DNA from: Pacificibacter marinus
Lineage (GTDB): Bacteria; Pseudomonadota; Alphaproteobacteria; Rhodobacterales; Rhodobacteraceae
Reading direction: 5' to 3'
Assembly (NCBI RefSeq): GCF_018860665.1
Contig: NZ_JAHKPK010000065.1
Location: 1 to 64,000, forward strand
DNA length: 64,000 nucleotides
The notes under the pieces are model-generated. The model was not told the DNA's origin, did no database searches, and worked only from the letters and a program-made list of their open reading frames with translations. Numbering within the stretch: position 1 is the first letter of the stretch; the number at the start of each line of letters is the position of its first letter. The position numbers were made by a program, and so were the translations under genes. Positions 26,732 to 37,279 of the stretch are shown piece by piece.

Positions 26732-28144
26732 ATGACCCAATTCGACAACAGCTACGCACGCCTGCCGGAACGGTTTTTCTCATCTGTGACACCAGAACAG
26801 GTCCCTGCCCCTGAAATCATCCTGTTTAACAACACACTCGCGGATGATCTTGGGGTTGCCGATTGGGCCACGCGCGCTGACATTCTGGCGGGCAACACTG
26901 TGCCTGACGGTGCTGAACCTTTGGCGCAGGTCTATGCGGCGCATCAATTTGGCGGCTGGGTGCCGCGTTTGGGCGATGGGCGGGCGATTTTGCTGGGCGA
27001 AGTGGTCACGGGTCAGGGCCGTTTTGACATCCAACTGAAAGGCGCTGGCCGCACCCCCTATTCGCGCAACGGTGACGGGAGCAATTGGGTCGGCCCTGTG
27101 CTGCGCGAATATATCGTGTCCGAGTTTATGCATGCCATGAATGTGCCCACGACTCGCGCATTGGCGGCCACAGCCACCGGCGCGAAAGTACAACGCGAAC
27201 GGGCTTATCCAGGGGCTGTGATCACCCGCGTCGCCTCAAGCCATATTCGTGTCGGCACCTTTCAATATTTCACAGCACAACGCGACACCGAAGCCGTAAA
27301 GCTGCTGATCGATCATGTGCGCGCTCGCCATTTCCCGCAGGCCACTGGCACCATTGGCACATATGAAGCCATCATCGCAGCTCAAGCCAAATTGATCGCC
27401 AAATGGATGGGGCTTGGCTTTGTGCATGGGGTGATGAACACCGATAATATGGCCGTGTCTGGTGAAACGATTGACTACGGCCCTTGCGCTTTTATCGATG
27501 GTTATGCCGCCAATGCCGTCTATTCATCGATTGATCGCAATGGCCGCTATGCCTTTGATCAGCAATCTAATATCGCCGGTTGGAACCTCGCGCAGCTTGG
27601 GTCCAGTTTCGTGGCGCTGCTCAGCCAAGAGCTTGGCGGGCAAGAGGCGGCTGTCGAGGTGCTCACCCAAAGCCTGAACGCTTTCCCTGCGCTGTTCCAA
27701 GCTGAATGGGGCACGGTTTTTGCGGCCAAACTGGGCATTTCAGACCCTGACGATGCCGATCTGGACCTTGCGCAAGAGCTGCTGGATCTGATGGGCACCA
27801 CCCGCGCCGATTTCACCAATGTCTTTGCGGGGCTAAGTTCAGGCACCGCCCGCGATGAATTTATCGACCGTGACGCCTTTGACGCATGGCACGCCACATG
27901 GCAGGCGCGCATCAAAGATCTGCCAGACGCCCAAGCCGTGATGCAATCCGCAAACCCCCGCGTTATTCCGCGCACACATAGGCTGGAACAAGCAATCCAA
28001 GCTGCCGTTGAGGGCGATTTCGCCCCCGCGCAGCGCTTGGCAAAGGTCTTGTCCACGCCGATGGACTTGGCCGAGAACGATATAGATCTCACGCGCCCCC
28101 CTGAGCCTCATGAAGTGGTGCCGCACACGTTCTGCGGCACATAA
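26732..28144 (+). CDS. selO: Protein adenylyltransferase SelO (YdiU/UPF0061 pseudokinase)
   Basis: A 470-aa kinase-fold enzyme that transfers AMP to Ser/Thr/Tyr of target proteins. Recognisable SelO landmarks are YAAHQFGGWVPRLGDGRAILLG near the N-terminus, QLKGAGRTPYSRNGDG (nucleotide loop) and GFVHGVMNTDNM followed by DYGPCAFID (catalytic Asp and metal-binding DYG). It lacks the C-terminal selenocysteine/Cys tail extension of eukaryotic forms but ends in HEVVPHTFCGT with a terminal Cys, as in bacterial SelO. The ATG at 26732 is taken over the upstream GTG because AAGGTG lies at a proper distance. Redox-stress roles are known for the family. Confidence 0.94.
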   Translation: MTQFDNSYARLPERFFSSVTPEQVPAPEIILFNNTLADDLGVADWATRADILAGNTVPDGAEPLAQVYAAHQFGGWVPRLGDGRAILLGEVVTGQGRFDIQLKGAGRTPYSRNGDGSNWVGPVLREYIVSEFMHAMNVPTTRALAATATGAKVQRERAYPGAVITRVASSHIRVGTFQYFTAQRDTEAVKLLIDHVRARHFPQATGTIGTYEAIIAAQAKLIAKWMGLGFVHGVMNTDNMAVSGETIDYGPCAFIDGYAANAVYSSIDRNGRYAFDQQSNIAGWNLAQLGSSFVALLSQELGGQEAAVEVLTQSLNAFPALFQAEWGTVFAAKLGISDPDDADLDLAQELLDLMGTTRADFTNVFAGLSSGTARDEFIDRDAFDAWHATWQARIKDLPDAQAVMQSANPRVIPRTHRLEQAIQAAVEGDFAPAQRLAKVLSTPMDLAENDIDLTRPPEPHEVVPHTFCGT

Positions 28145-28160
28145 GCCATTGATAACGCTC

Positions 28161-28823
28161 TTATTTTGATCTGTATTTGGCGAACCACCGTTTGTTATGC
28201 GTGATGATATCACGGAAAAATGTTGCGAAAGGCGCATCGCTGTCGCGGATCAAATAGATCACCCCTGCCCCAGAGCCGATCAAGCCGCCAATTGCATCGA
28301 CGATCAAATCCCACATCGTGTCTTGCAGCCCGTTTTTTTGCATCGACATGCCAAAAGTCTGGTCCATGGCGTATTCAAACACCTCCCACAGCGCGCCGAT
28401 GCTGAGGGCAAAACAGAATCCAAACAAGCCAATCGCCAAGGGCGGCGCTGCAAATCGGTCGCCTTGGAACATCATAAACACGATCAAAAATCCGATCAGC
28501 CCAAAGCCCAAAGCGGACCCGCCATGCAGCACAACATCCCACCACCAATAGCGATTGTAAAAATCCACCACCTCGCCCAAAAACAAGGTGGCGAAAATGA
28601 ATAGGATGATCGCGGCCATAAACCGGCGCGGCACATAAACATCAAATTTACGCGCCACAACAAATGGCACCAGCGTCAAAACAAAGGTCCCCAAAGCCAA
28701 AAACGACGCCGCATAGCGTGCCGTAAACAGCCCCGCCACAAAAGCGACGCCCAGCAACAGCCAGATGGCCTTGGTGGTCACCGTCGCCAAGGCAAAGGAC
28801 AATTTGGGACGGTTCGAGGGCAT
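28161..28823 (-). CDS. Integral membrane protein, YjdF/DUF2238-like
   Basis: The 220-aa protein has six probable TM helices. Characteristic conserved polar residues lie in the membrane segments: WWWDVVLHGGSALGFGLIGF, then ALWEVFEYAMDQ and DTMWDLIVDAIGG. This W-D-HG/ALWE-E/DT-DL-D pattern resembles the YjdF (DUF2238) family, whose function is unknown. The start is set at 28823 (MPSNRPK), preceded by AAAGG. It is divergent from the EEP-family gene (93 bp) and ends 17 bases from the convergent selO. Confidence 0.65.
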   Translation of the reverse strand: MPSNRPKLSFALATVTTKAIWLLLGVAFVAGLFTARYAASFLALGTFVLTLVPFVVARKFDVYVPRRFMAAIILFIFATLFLGEVVDFYNRYWWWDVVLHGGSALGFGLIGFLIVFMMFQGDRFAAPPLAIGLFGFCFALSIGALWEVFEYAMDQTFGMSMQKNGLQDTMWDLIVDAIGGLIGSGAGVIYLIRDSDAPFATFFRDIITHNKRWFAKYRSK

Positions 28824-28915
28824 ATTTTGGCCTTTCACGGACAAGAGAGCATAATAAACGATAGCTGAGACCTGTTGAGGGTGCAAATGCACAGCGCCAT
28901 CCCCATATTAACCTT

Positions 28916-29647
28916 ATGGATATCAAACACAGCGATACAGCAGCCCGCACAGAAATGCGATTGGCCTCGTATAATCTGCGCAAATGTCGCGGCACCGATG
29001 GGCGGCGGGCTCCGGGACGGGTTTTAGACGTGATCAACGGGATCGACGCCGATGTGGTCGCCTTACAAGAGGCTGACATGCGCCTTGGTGCGCGCCCCGC
29101 CGCCCTGCCACACCGGATGATCGACACCCATACGGATTTCACGGCTGTGCCAGTTGCGGCCTCGCCAGTGTCGGTTGGCTGGCACGGCAATGCCATTTTG
29201 GTGCGCAAATCGGCCATGATCGACGCAGTGCACCGGCTTGATTTGCCAGGGCTAGAGCCGCGCGGCGCGGTGGCTGTCGATTTGGAAACCATGCGGGTTG
29301 TGGCGGTGCATTTGGGGCTTTTGCGCAGCTATAGACAAAAGCAATTGCACGCCATTCGCGCGGCGCTGGCCAAGATGCCAGCAAAGCCCACGGTGATTTT
29401 GGGTGATTTTAACGAATGGTCGCGCAAGGGTGGTTTGGACCCGCTCAAAGACGCCTTTGATATCATCGCCCCTGGAAAATCATTCCACGCGTCTCGCCCC
29501 GTCGCGGCGCTGGACCGGATCGCGTTGGATGCCACGTTAGAGATGCGTGACGCAGGTGTGGTGGAAACGGACCTGTCCCGCCGTGCCTCGGATCATTTGC
29601 CGATCTGGGCGGACATTGCCATAAAAGCGCGGTCAAAAACCTTGTAA
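28916..29647 (+). CDS. Endonuclease/exonuclease/phosphatase (EEP) family protein
   Basis: A 243-aa Mg-dependent phosphoesterase fold. The metal and phosphate-binding motifs can be followed: LASYNLRKCRGTD near the N-terminus, VVALQEAD (metal Glu), VVAVHLGLLR, TVILGDFNEWS (catalytic Asp and Asn) and ASDHLPIWADI (Asp-His). Without the extra domains of exonuclease III or sphingomyelinase, the substrate could be a nucleic acid, phospholipid or inositol phosphate; none is claimed. The start at 28916 lacks a strong ribosome site. MRLASYNL at 28955 is a plausible alternative that would remove 13 polar residues. Confidence 0.82.
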   Translation: MDIKHSDTAARTEMRLASYNLRKCRGTDGRRAPGRVLDVINGIDADVVALQEADMRLGARPAALPHRMIDTHTDFTAVPVAASPVSVGWHGNAILVRKSAMIDAVHRLDLPGLEPRGAVAVDLETMRVVAVHLGLLRSYRQKQLHAIRAALAKMPAKPTVILGDFNEWSRKGGLDPLKDAFDIIAPGKSFHASRPVAALDRIALDATLEMRDAGVVETDLSRRASDHLPIWADIAIKARSKTL

Positions 29648-29828
29648 ATCGTGACGTTTTGCCTTTCGCCGTGCTGTACGACACAGAGTGCTACATAGAC
29701 TTGCAGGTATCGTTTTCTTGACGCTTTACACGTTCACGACGTCTTACATATTGTGTCCCAAAATGAGTACCCGCGCGGGCAGCCCTTGGGACGTCTGCGG
29801 GATGCCAAGCTGAGTTGGATATCTGAAT

Positions 29829-30701
29829 ATGACACCAAGACACCCCCTAGACTATTGCACCTATGATGTGTTCACAGATCAAGCTTTCGGAGGCAATCCT
29901 TTGGCCATTGTGTTTGAGGCCGACAGTCTAAGTACGGCCCAGATGCAAGTGATCGCGCGGGAATTCAATTACTCGGAAACGGTGTTTTTTCAAACGCCAA
30001 AAGATGCAGCGCACACGATGCGGCTGCGTATTTTCACACCATCGCGGGAACTGCCTTTTGCCGGTCATCCCACCATTGGGGCCTCCGTAGCGCTTTCCGA
30101 TTTGGGACATGGGCCTGATTTAATATTGGAGCTTGGCGTTGGTGCATTACCCGCAAAGGCCGAACTGGGTGCAGCCTCATTTCACGCCAGTCAACCGGTC
30201 GAAATTTTGGCGCAGCCTGACACCGTATTGGTGGCGAAAACCTTGGGGCTGTTGCAAACAGATATTGCCAAGCCCCCTGTTATGGCCAGCATGGGGGTGC
30301 CCTTTACCTTTACCGCGCTGACATCACGTGCAGCGCTGTCAAATATTGAGATTGATTTGACCGAGATGCGAATAGGCAACGCCCGCTACACCTCAGGTCG
30401 TGATTTTTCTCAAGCCGCCTATTGGCGCGATGACATCGCAAGTCTTGAGGCGGGCCATGAGGTGATACATTTGCGCATGTTTGCGCCGCTCGACAATATC
30501 CCTGAAGACCCCGCCACTGGGTCGGCGGCGGCGACTTTGGCACGAATGTTATCAGCGGACATTGGCGCACCGGTATCTTTGACCCTGTATCAAGGGCAAG
30601 ACATGGGGCGCCCGTCTGAAATCAAAGCCCATGCAGATGATAACGGCGTCACCATATCTGGGGCGGCCATCAAAATGATGCAAGGCCAGCTTTGGGTATG
30701 A
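29829..30701 (+). CDS. PhzF-family epimerase/isomerase
   Basis: A 290-aa protein of the diaminopimelate-epimerase-like fold. The N-terminal lobe contains DVFTDQAFGGNPLAIV and the likely acid/base Glu in REFNYSETVFF. GHPTIGASVALS and, in the second lobe, EDPATGSAAATLARML are the paired signature loops. Family members include phenazine enzyme PhzF and many uncharacterised isomerases. With no phenazine genes nearby, the substrate is unknown. It lies tail to tail with the TetR regulator, with five bases between the stops. Confidence 0.9.
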   Translation: MTPRHPLDYCTYDVFTDQAFGGNPLAIVFEADSLSTAQMQVIAREFNYSETVFFQTPKDAAHTMRLRIFTPSRELPFAGHPTIGASVALSDLGHGPDLILELGVGALPAKAELGAASFHASQPVEILAQPDTVLVAKTLGLLQTDIAKPPVMASMGVPFTFTALTSRAALSNIEIDLTEMRIGNARYTSGRDFSQAAYWRDDIASLEAGHEVIHLRMFAPLDNIPEDPATGSAAATLARMLSADIGAPVSLTLYQGQDMGRPSEIKAHADDNGVTISGAAIKMMQGQLWV

Positions 30702-30706
30702 TCTGT

Positions 30707-31342
30707 TTAAGACGCGCCGCGCAGGATCATACGTGCCGTACGCGCAAAGGCATCATCGAAATCTGACAGATCATAAAGCGCTTTCACATCCTCAGGCAGG
30801 CTGTCGAAGTCATCTGGTTTTTCGGCGGCCAAATGAGACGCCCCTTGCAAGGCCACAAAGAGCGCCTGTGCCAGTTCTATTGCGGCTTGTGTTTGCAGAC
30901 CACGGGTTTTCACCAAACGCGCCGCGAACCGGTCCATCTGGACAGCCACAGCACGTTTGGTTTCGATCAAACCTTCGCGTGGAAGCTGTGCTTCGATCAC
31001 AGTGGAAAACCGCGCCAGAAGCTTTAAAAACAAAGGGGTTTCTTCGGCGGCGATCAGCATTTCAGCGGTCAGGGCCGTGTCCATGGCCGCATGAGGCAAG
31101 ACCATGGAAATGTAGTTTTCCAAGGCCACCAGATAGAGTTCGGCAAAGACTTCTTCCGGGGTTTCCACGAACATATAGACTGTGCCCTTGGCCAAATTGG
31201 CTTGTTTAGCCAGGGCTGACATGGAAAAGGCGCTAAAGCCGTCATTCACAACGAGTTCCTGTGCCGCCTGCAAGATCTTTGCGATATGTTCTGCGTTGAC
31301 GGCTTCGTCATAAGCTCTTTTTGATCGTTCCATCAGTGACAT
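30707..31342 (-). CDS. TetR/AcrR-family transcriptional regulator
   Basis: The 211-aa regulator has an N-terminal helix-turn-helix (about residues 20-65) including ILQAAQELVVNDGFSAFSMS, then ALAKQANLAKGTVYMFVETP. A helical ligand-binding domain of unknown specificity follows. The start at 31342 (MSLMERSKRAYDEA) is supported by AAGGAG eight bases upstream; the longer frame adds an unlikely N-terminus. TetR proteins usually repress a neighbouring gene, but the nearest genes here are the convergent PhzF and the divergent Fur/Mur gene 330 bp away, so its target is not evident. Confidence 0.9.
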   Translation of the reverse strand: MSLMERSKRAYDEAVNAEHIAKILQAAQELVVNDGFSAFSMSALAKQANLAKGTVYMFVETPEEVFAELYLVALENYISMVLPHAAMDTALTAEMLIAAEETPLFLKLLARFSTVIEAQLPREGLIETKRAVAVQMDRFAARLVKTRGLQTQAAIELAQALFVALQGASHLAAEKPDDFDSLPEDVKALYDLSDFDDAFARTARMILRGAS

Positions 31343-31672
31343 CCTGCGCTCCTTGCCAAGTGAGACGCGCACATCCCTATATTGGACCATTTTTAAATTC
31401 ATGCATGTCTCACATTCAATAATTCGACCGACTATCGCATGGAGTTCTTAACAAACCCTCATACCGCGACAAAAGACGCGATATTTCCTGCATTTTTTTG
31501 CTTTTGGTGAATAAGCTCTAAAACGAGGACTAAATCTGTGCGACGAAAACGCATTTAGATCATCGAAGGTGCTGAGGGGCTGGACCTTGACGTCACAGGT
31601 TTCTACAAGCCATATTTCGACAGCGCCCATACACCATCCCTGACACCACCCAAAACACCGTGAGGAGGCCCC
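31343..31672. other. 330-bp divergent spacer between the TetR and Fur/Mur genes
   Basis: No gene, RNA or convincing operator was recognised. A weak inverted pair CGCG-N8-CGCG occurs near 31466-31481. The last 20 bases contain the strong ribosome site GAGGAGG of the Fur/Mur gene. Confidence 0.4.
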
Positions 31673-32086
31673 ATGGCAGACAGCATTATAAAACGCTGCG
31701 CAGGAATCGGGCTTCGGATGACCGACCAACGCAAAGTCATCGCCATGGTTCTGGACCAGTCAGACGATCACCCTGACGCCGAAGAATTGTTCGCACGCGC
31801 CACCATTCACGATCCGAAAATCTCGCTCGCCACGGTGTATCGCACAGTCAAAACCTTTGAAGAGCGCGGTATTTTGGAAAAGGTGGAGTTTGGCGATGGT
31901 CGAGCACGCTATGAGGCCGCGGGGCGCGCGCATCATGACCACCTGATTGACGAGAACAGCGGTGAAGTGATCGAATTCTACGATCCTGATATCGAAGCCT
32001 TGCAAGAAAAGATCGCTGCAAAGCTTGGCTATCGGTTGACGGGGCACCGGATGGAATTGATTGGCGTTAAACTGACGTCGGATTGA
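31673..32086 (+). CDS. fur: Fur-family metalloregulator (Fur/Mur type)
   Basis: The 137-aa regulator has a winged helix (RMTDQRKVIAMVLDQSDDHP and SLATVYRTVKTFEERGILEK) and a metal-binding dimerisation domain with HHDHLIDENSGEVIEFYD. The HHDH cluster with no C-terminal CxxC pairs separates it from Zur and PerR. The absence of an Irr-type HHH stretch and haem motif argues against Irr. In Rhodobacterales and rhizobia this group mostly responds to manganese (Mur) and less to iron, so either target is possible. The upstream GAGGAGG ribosome site fixes the start. A zinc-chaperone gene with a Zur-like operator is the convergent neighbour. Confidence 0.85.
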   Translation: MADSIIKRCAGIGLRMTDQRKVIAMVLDQSDDHPDAEELFARATIHDPKISLATVYRTVKTFEERGILEKVEFGDGRARYEAAGRAHHDHLIDENSGEVIEFYDPDIEALQEKIAAKLGYRLTGHRMELIGVKLTSD

Positions 32087-32248
32087 GAGTGCCGGCACAC
32101 AGACCCGCGCAGAAAATATACGCAGGTCTGTTGGGTTTCATGAGGTCATTAGACCTTTTCGCGGAATCTCTGAGCTCTTTGGGATCTTATCCTGTCTCAC
32201 AACACGGGGTCAGAACACAGGGCCAGAACATGGGGGCATTACACAGGC

Positions 32249-33466
32249 TCAGGCCGCCGCAGGTGAGGTTTTCCAAACAGGAAATGGATCAGGAAAATCT
32301 TGCCATTGTTCTGCGATAAAGTCCTCGTCTTCGACCAAGGCCGCGTCCAAAGCTGCAATCAATGCGGTCTTGTCCATATCCGCCCCGATGAACACCAGTT
32401 CTTGCCGACGATCCCCGAACGGGTCTTGCCAATGTTGCTCAAAATACTGAACGCCTTGATCATGGGTTGGCCAACGATCTTGCGGCACGGTGGCCCACCA
32501 TTGCCCCAGTGGTTTCACCGTACACAATGTGCCTGCCAATGAATATTCAAGCAGCCAATCGGGGCGAGTTGCCACCCAAAAATGCCCCTTGGCACGCAAC
32601 ACGCCCGCCAAATCGCTTTGCAGCAAATCATAAATTTTCTGCGGCTGAAACGGACGGCGCGCGCGGTAGACAAAAGACGAGACCCCGTATTCTTCGGTCT
32701 CTGGGATGTGATCCTCAAACCCGTAAAGTTCTTTGGCCCAAAGCGGATGATCATAGGCTGTTTCAAAATCAAACAGCCCCGTGTCAAAGATACGCTCGGC
32801 CGGCACATCACTGTAATCGGTCTCGATGATCTGCGCATCAGGATTGAGCGCAGTGATAATGGTGCGCGCAACCCTAAGGCGTTCTGGCCCAGCGGCGCTG
32901 ATTTTGTTCAGCACGACCACGTCGGAGAACTCGATTTGATCCACCAGTAAATCCACCAATGTGCGCTCGTCTTCTTCGCCCAGCGACTCGCCGCGATCAC
33001 GTAGAAAATCCTGACTGCCGTAGTCTTTGAGAAGGTTCACCGTATCGACCACCGTCACCATAGTGTCCAGCCGGGCCACATCTGCCAAGCTGTTGCCCTC
33101 CTCATCGCGAAAATCAAACGTCGCGGCCACGGGCAGCGGCTCTGAAATGCCCGAGGATTCGATCAGCAGGTAGTCAAACCGATCCTCTTTGGCCAAAGCG
33201 CGTACCTCCATCAACAGATCGTCGCGCAGAGTGCAACAGATGCAGCCGTTCGACATCTCGACCAGTTTTTCTTCGGTCTGGCTGAGGTTTGCCCCGCCGT
33301 CGCGCACCAGATCCGCGTCGATGTTCACCTCTGACATATCGTTGACAATCACCGCCACGCGGCGGCCTTCGCGATTGTTGAGCACCGCATTGAGAAGCGT
33401 CGTCTTGCCTGCTCCCAAAAAACCGGACAACACGGTCACTGGCAGGCGCTTATCTTGTACTGACAT
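32249..33466 (-). CDS. COG0523 / CobW-family GTPase, probable zinc metallochaperone (ZigA-like)
   Basis: A 405-aa G3E GTPase. It shows Walker [13 protein letters not shown] (about 15-26), the metal-binding CxCC motif in [15 protein letters not shown], Walker B-like [11 protein letters not shown], the base-recognition VVLNKISA, and a C-terminal CobW_C domain with [18 protein letters not shown]. Proteins of this size preceded by Zur boxes deliver zinc to client enzymes during zinc shortage. A perfect 20-bp palindrome of Zur type sits 20 bases before its start, which is the main reason for the zinc assignment over cobalt or nitrile hydratase chaperones. Confidence 0.88.
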   Translation of the reverse strand: MSVQDKRLPVTVLSGFLGAGKTTLLNAVLNNREGRRVAVIVNDMSEVNIDADLVRDGGANLSQTEEKLVEMSNGCICCTLRDDLLMEVRALAKEDRFDYLLIESSGISEPLPVAATFDFRDEEGNSLADVARLDTMVTVVDTVNLLKDYGSQDFLRDRGESLGEEDERTLVDLLVDQIEFSDVVVLNKISAAGPERLRVARTIITALNPDAQIIETDYSDVPAERIFDTGLFDFETAYDHPLWAKELYGFEDHIPETEEYGVSSFVYRARRPFQPQKIYDLLQSDLAGVLRAKGHFWVATRPDWLLEYSLAGTLCTVKPLGQWWATVPQDRWPTHDQGVQYFEQHWQDPFGDRRQELVFIGADMDKTALIAALDAALVEDEDFIAEQWQDFPDPFPVWKTSPAAA

Positions 33467-33485
33467 TTTCGTCCTTTACTCTTGA

Positions 33486-33505
33486 TGATATGTTATAACA
33501 TATCA
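33486..33505. promoter_or_regulatory. Zur-box-like 20-bp perfect palindrome
   Basis: TGATATGTTATAACATATCA is its own reverse complement over all 20 bases. The core GTTATAAC with flanking AT matches the Zur operator style of proteobacteria. It lies 20 bases upstream of the COG0523 start, overlapping the expected promoter. Confidence 0.8.
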
Positions 33506-33565
33506 AACAGAACCAAAGTAGCAATCCCTATTATGGTTCGAATATCGATCCCAAAACACGAAAAC

Positions 33566-33608
33566 CGTTACCGCTAACACCCAAAGTGACCTTATGTTAG
33601 CGCTCAAT
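33566..33608. promoter_or_regulatory. Two CceR-like carbon-regulator sites upstream of eno
   Basis: CGTTACCGCTAACA (33566-33579) matches the palindrome TGTTAGCGCTAACA at 12 of 14 positions, and TGTTAGCGCTCAAT (33595-33608) at 11 of 14. They lie 77-119 bp before the enolase start. The same motif occurs three times before the aldolase gene at 42541. Confidence 0.6.
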
Positions 33609-33657
33609 TGTTGACGCCTCGTTCTGGGGTGGTATCAAGCCTGTGATTGGCCTGTAA

Positions 33658-34962
<1,305 letters not shown>

Positions 34963-35032
34963 GGCAGGCCAGCCAGTCGTGACGCCACGACGGGCATTAT
35001 TGGTGCTTTGCTAAAACGGATTGATTAGATAA

Positions 35033-35062
35033 CAAAAGCCCCACCATTTGGTGGGGCTTTTG
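35033..35062. terminator. Strong terminator after eno
   Basis: CAAAAGCCCCACC (35033-35045) pairs perfectly with GGTGGGGCTTTTG (35050-35062) around ATTT. Symmetric A/T flanks allow use by eno and by the convergent MFS gene. Confidence 0.93.
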
Positions 35063-35088
35063 CTTGACGTGCTAGGCGTCAGTTTGCG

Positions 35089-36294
35089 TTACAAAGGCTT
35101 AGACACCTTATCCGCCACAAACGACCGGTGCTGCACCGCCAACCACATGATCGCGCAGATGATGCCAACAGCCATCACCAAAAGACCGTAGTTGCGAATA
35201 AGATCATGCGCATTGGCCGACACAATCTGCACGCCGATGGCCCCCATCAAAGTGCCTCCGCATTGAATAAGCGCCGCCGCTGAGCCTGTGTCTTTGGTCT
35301 GTTGCTCCAAAAGCAAATTCGCCCCAGGAACACGTAGCGCGATGACCGACAGCGTCGCCATGCCGGCACATGCGGCAAATATCCATTGGGATTGAGCTGC
35401 AAACACCAAAAGGCACATACCGCTCATGATGATCACGCCAAGGCACCCAAGAACGAAGGTTTGCACCCGAATATGATCCGACAGCCACATGTAAAGCATC
35501 GGCCCAAGGCCCGCGCAGGCCCCGTTGAACGCGAAAATATAGCTAAAAGCCTGCTCCGACATGCCAAAATCATCGATATAAACGTAAGCCGCCGTGCCCA
35601 AAAACGCCATCAAACACATCGGCACCAGCGAGAACAACACCCACAAATACGCGAACCGTGGGTTTTTCAGAACAAAGATCAAACGACCCCATGATTTCGA
35701 AATTGGAGCGGAGGATTTTTCCTCAATTGTTTCGCGGTACAGCGCGACAAGGCCTGCTGCAAGACAGCCAAAAAGCGCCAACACCACAAACATCGCGCGC
35801 CACGTGGTCACTTTCAGCAAAAAGGCCCCGAACACAGGCGCAACCATCGGCGCGATAATCACCAAAGACATCACCGTCGCCATAACCTTTTCACGCGCGC
35901 GCCCGTCAAACAAATCCTTGACGATGGCCGTCCCAACCACAGTCACCCCGCCCCCTGACAGCCCTTGCATCACACGAAACCCGATCAGGCTTTCGATATT
36001 CGGCACTATGGCGCACAGAAGGCTCGCTATGATGTAAATGGCGATGGCTGCAAATAAAATCGGCTTGCGCCCCGTTTTCTCGCTCAACGGCCCCCAAAAC
36101 AACATCCCAACCGCAAAAGCGGCCATATAAGCGCCGAGGGTCAGGTTTATCATGGCATGGCTGGTCGAAAACCCTTCGGCCATCTGCGGCAATGCAGGCA
36201 GATACAGATCCATGGTCAGCGGCGGAAAGGCCCCTAAAATAATCAACAAAAACAGCGTTCCACGCCGCCCTAATTTTGGCTGCTCAACATTCAT
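35089..36294 (-). CDS. Bcr/CflA-family multidrug efflux MFS transporter
   Basis: A 401-aa protein with 12 predicted TM helices. The N-terminal half has the Bcr/CflA signature PPLTMDLYLPALPQMAEGF and the MFS motif between helices 2 and 3, FWGPLSEKTGRKPILF. Helix 5 carries GAFLLKVTTWRAMFVVLALF. The family exports drugs such as bicyclomycin, chloramphenicol and sulfonamides, and also small peptides or cysteine, by proton antiport; the natural substrate here is unknown. An 8-bp inverted repeat lies 19-42 bases upstream of the start and could regulate it. It converges on eno at a shared terminator. Confidence 0.92.
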   Translation of the reverse strand: MNVEQPKLGRRGTLFLLIILGAFPPLTMDLYLPALPQMAEGFSTSHAMINLTLGAYMAAFAVGMLFWGPLSEKTGRKPILFAAIAIYIIASLLCAIVPNIESLIGFRVMQGLSGGGVTVVGTAIVKDLFDGRAREKVMATVMSLVIIAPMVAPVFGAFLLKVTTWRAMFVVLALFGCLAAGLVALYRETIEEKSSAPISKSWGRLIFVLKNPRFAYLWVLFSLVPMCLMAFLGTAAYVYIDDFGMSEQAFSYIFAFNGACAGLGPMLYMWLSDHIRVQTFVLGCLGVIIMSGMCLLVFAAQSQWIFAACAGMATLSVIALRVPGANLLLEQQTKDTGSAAALIQCGGTLMGAIGVQIVSANAHDLIRNYGLLVMAVGIICAIMWLAVQHRSFVADKVSKPL

Positions 36295-36312
36295 TCTAAA
36301 ATATCCTATTTC

Positions 36313-36336
36313 GTTGATCTTGTTTTTCAGATCAAC
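36313..36336 (-). promoter_or_regulatory. Inverted repeat in the leader of the efflux gene
   Basis: GTTGATCT (36313-36320) and AGATCAAC (36329-36336) are perfect inverted arms around an eight-base spacer, 19-42 bases before the MFS start. It could be an operator or a leader hairpin; the sequence does not decide. Confidence 0.5.
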
Positions 36337-36471
36337 CTGCGCTGAGTTCTAAGCGACACATGCTGCATCGTCCAGACATCACCCACGCAACAGCAGGCGG
36401 GCCGTATGGCAGGGCACTAAGGCGGATTGGCACAATAAATCACAAGCGCGCCGCCAGCTCACAGCCCCTAC

Positions 36472-36495
36472 GGGGAAAAATCTAAACTTTTCCCC
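36472..36495 (-). terminator. Hairpin after the PEBP gene
   Basis: GGGGAAAA (36472-36479) pairs with TTTTCCCC (36488-36495), loop of eight bases, 16 bases past the PEBP stop on the minus strand. The T-run lies inside the stem, so termination is plausible but not certain. Confidence 0.5.
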
Positions 36496-36510
36496 CTAAC
36501 TGCAACCCAT

Positions 36511-37071
36511 TCAATTCCAAAAGGAAAATGACGAGGACGCAATCACGTCGTCTTGAATGGCTTGCGTCATCACGGTCCAGTCGACGGACAGGCTGTCGGA
36601 AGCGGGCAAGGTCTTAGGGGATGCGCTGAGGGCATAGAGAATGATCTTATACTCATGGCGTGCGCCTGCCGGTGAACAAGGCGGTGTGTAACCGGTAAAG
36701 CGCCCGTCTTTGTCCGACCCTTCATCCCCCACAGACGCAGGATTGCCGCGCGGCAAATCTGTGGTCTCGGGCGGGATATTCCACAGCAACCAATATTGGC
36801 TCGGCGCATCGACACCTTCAACCGTCCCCCGTGGATAATGCTGCATGATCACGGCCAAGCTTTCGGTCCCCTCGGGCACGCCAGACCACGCCAACGGCGG
36901 TGACAGTCCATCGCCCCCATCGCGCGAACATTTCATATCAGCTGGCAGATCACCACCATCAGTGATCGCAGGGCTTGTCAGTGTAAAAGTGTCTTGGGCC
37001 AAAACCGGACCACTGGCAGCAAGGCAAAGCAATATCGCAGCAAGGCTGCGGTCAATTCGGAGCATAGTCAT
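36511..37071 (-). CDS. Periplasmic YbhB/YbcL-family (PEBP, Raf-kinase-inhibitor-like) protein
   Basis: A 186-aa protein with a signal peptide (MTMLRIDRSLAAILLCLAAS, cleavage after VLAQ). The ligand pocket of the phosphatidylethanolamine-binding family can be seen: SPAITDGGDLPADMKC, GLSPPLAWSGVPEGTESLAV and YWLLWNIPPETTDLPRG. A late YTPPCSPAGARHEYKIILYAL segment follows. Bacterial members have no settled function. The start at 37071 is chosen because AAAGGA lies at proper distance and the signal peptide begins there; the longer frame adds a second unlikely N-terminus. It stands alone, with a hairpin downstream. Confidence 0.88.
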   Translation of the reverse strand: MTMLRIDRSLAAILLCLAASGPVLAQDTFTLTSPAITDGGDLPADMKCSRDGGDGLSPPLAWSGVPEGTESLAVIMQHYPRGTVEGVDAPSQYWLLWNIPPETTDLPRGNPASVGDEGSDKDGRFTGYTPPCSPAGARHEYKIILYALSASPKTLPASDSLSVDWTVMTQAIQDDVIASSSFSFWN

Positions 37072-37279
37072 CTGTTGGGTATCCTTTGCAAAACGCAACA
37101 CTGCAGGAAAGTGGGTATAAAGATGATACGCGCGCATCACGGTTTTCCGTCGCAAATGCCCGCAGCAAGCTCCAAACAGCGATAAGGCCCCTATGCCCAT
37201 GCGGCCAAAGACCTTTAAAACATGTAAAACCATACCCGCGCCAAGGTTTAAACTGTTTAAACCTCATGCCTTAATGTCG

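Noticed and set aside
31673-32086. Assignment of the Fur-family gene as zur because of the nearby Zur box
   Set aside because: The protein lacks the cysteine pairs of Zur and has the HHDH pattern of Fur/Mur.
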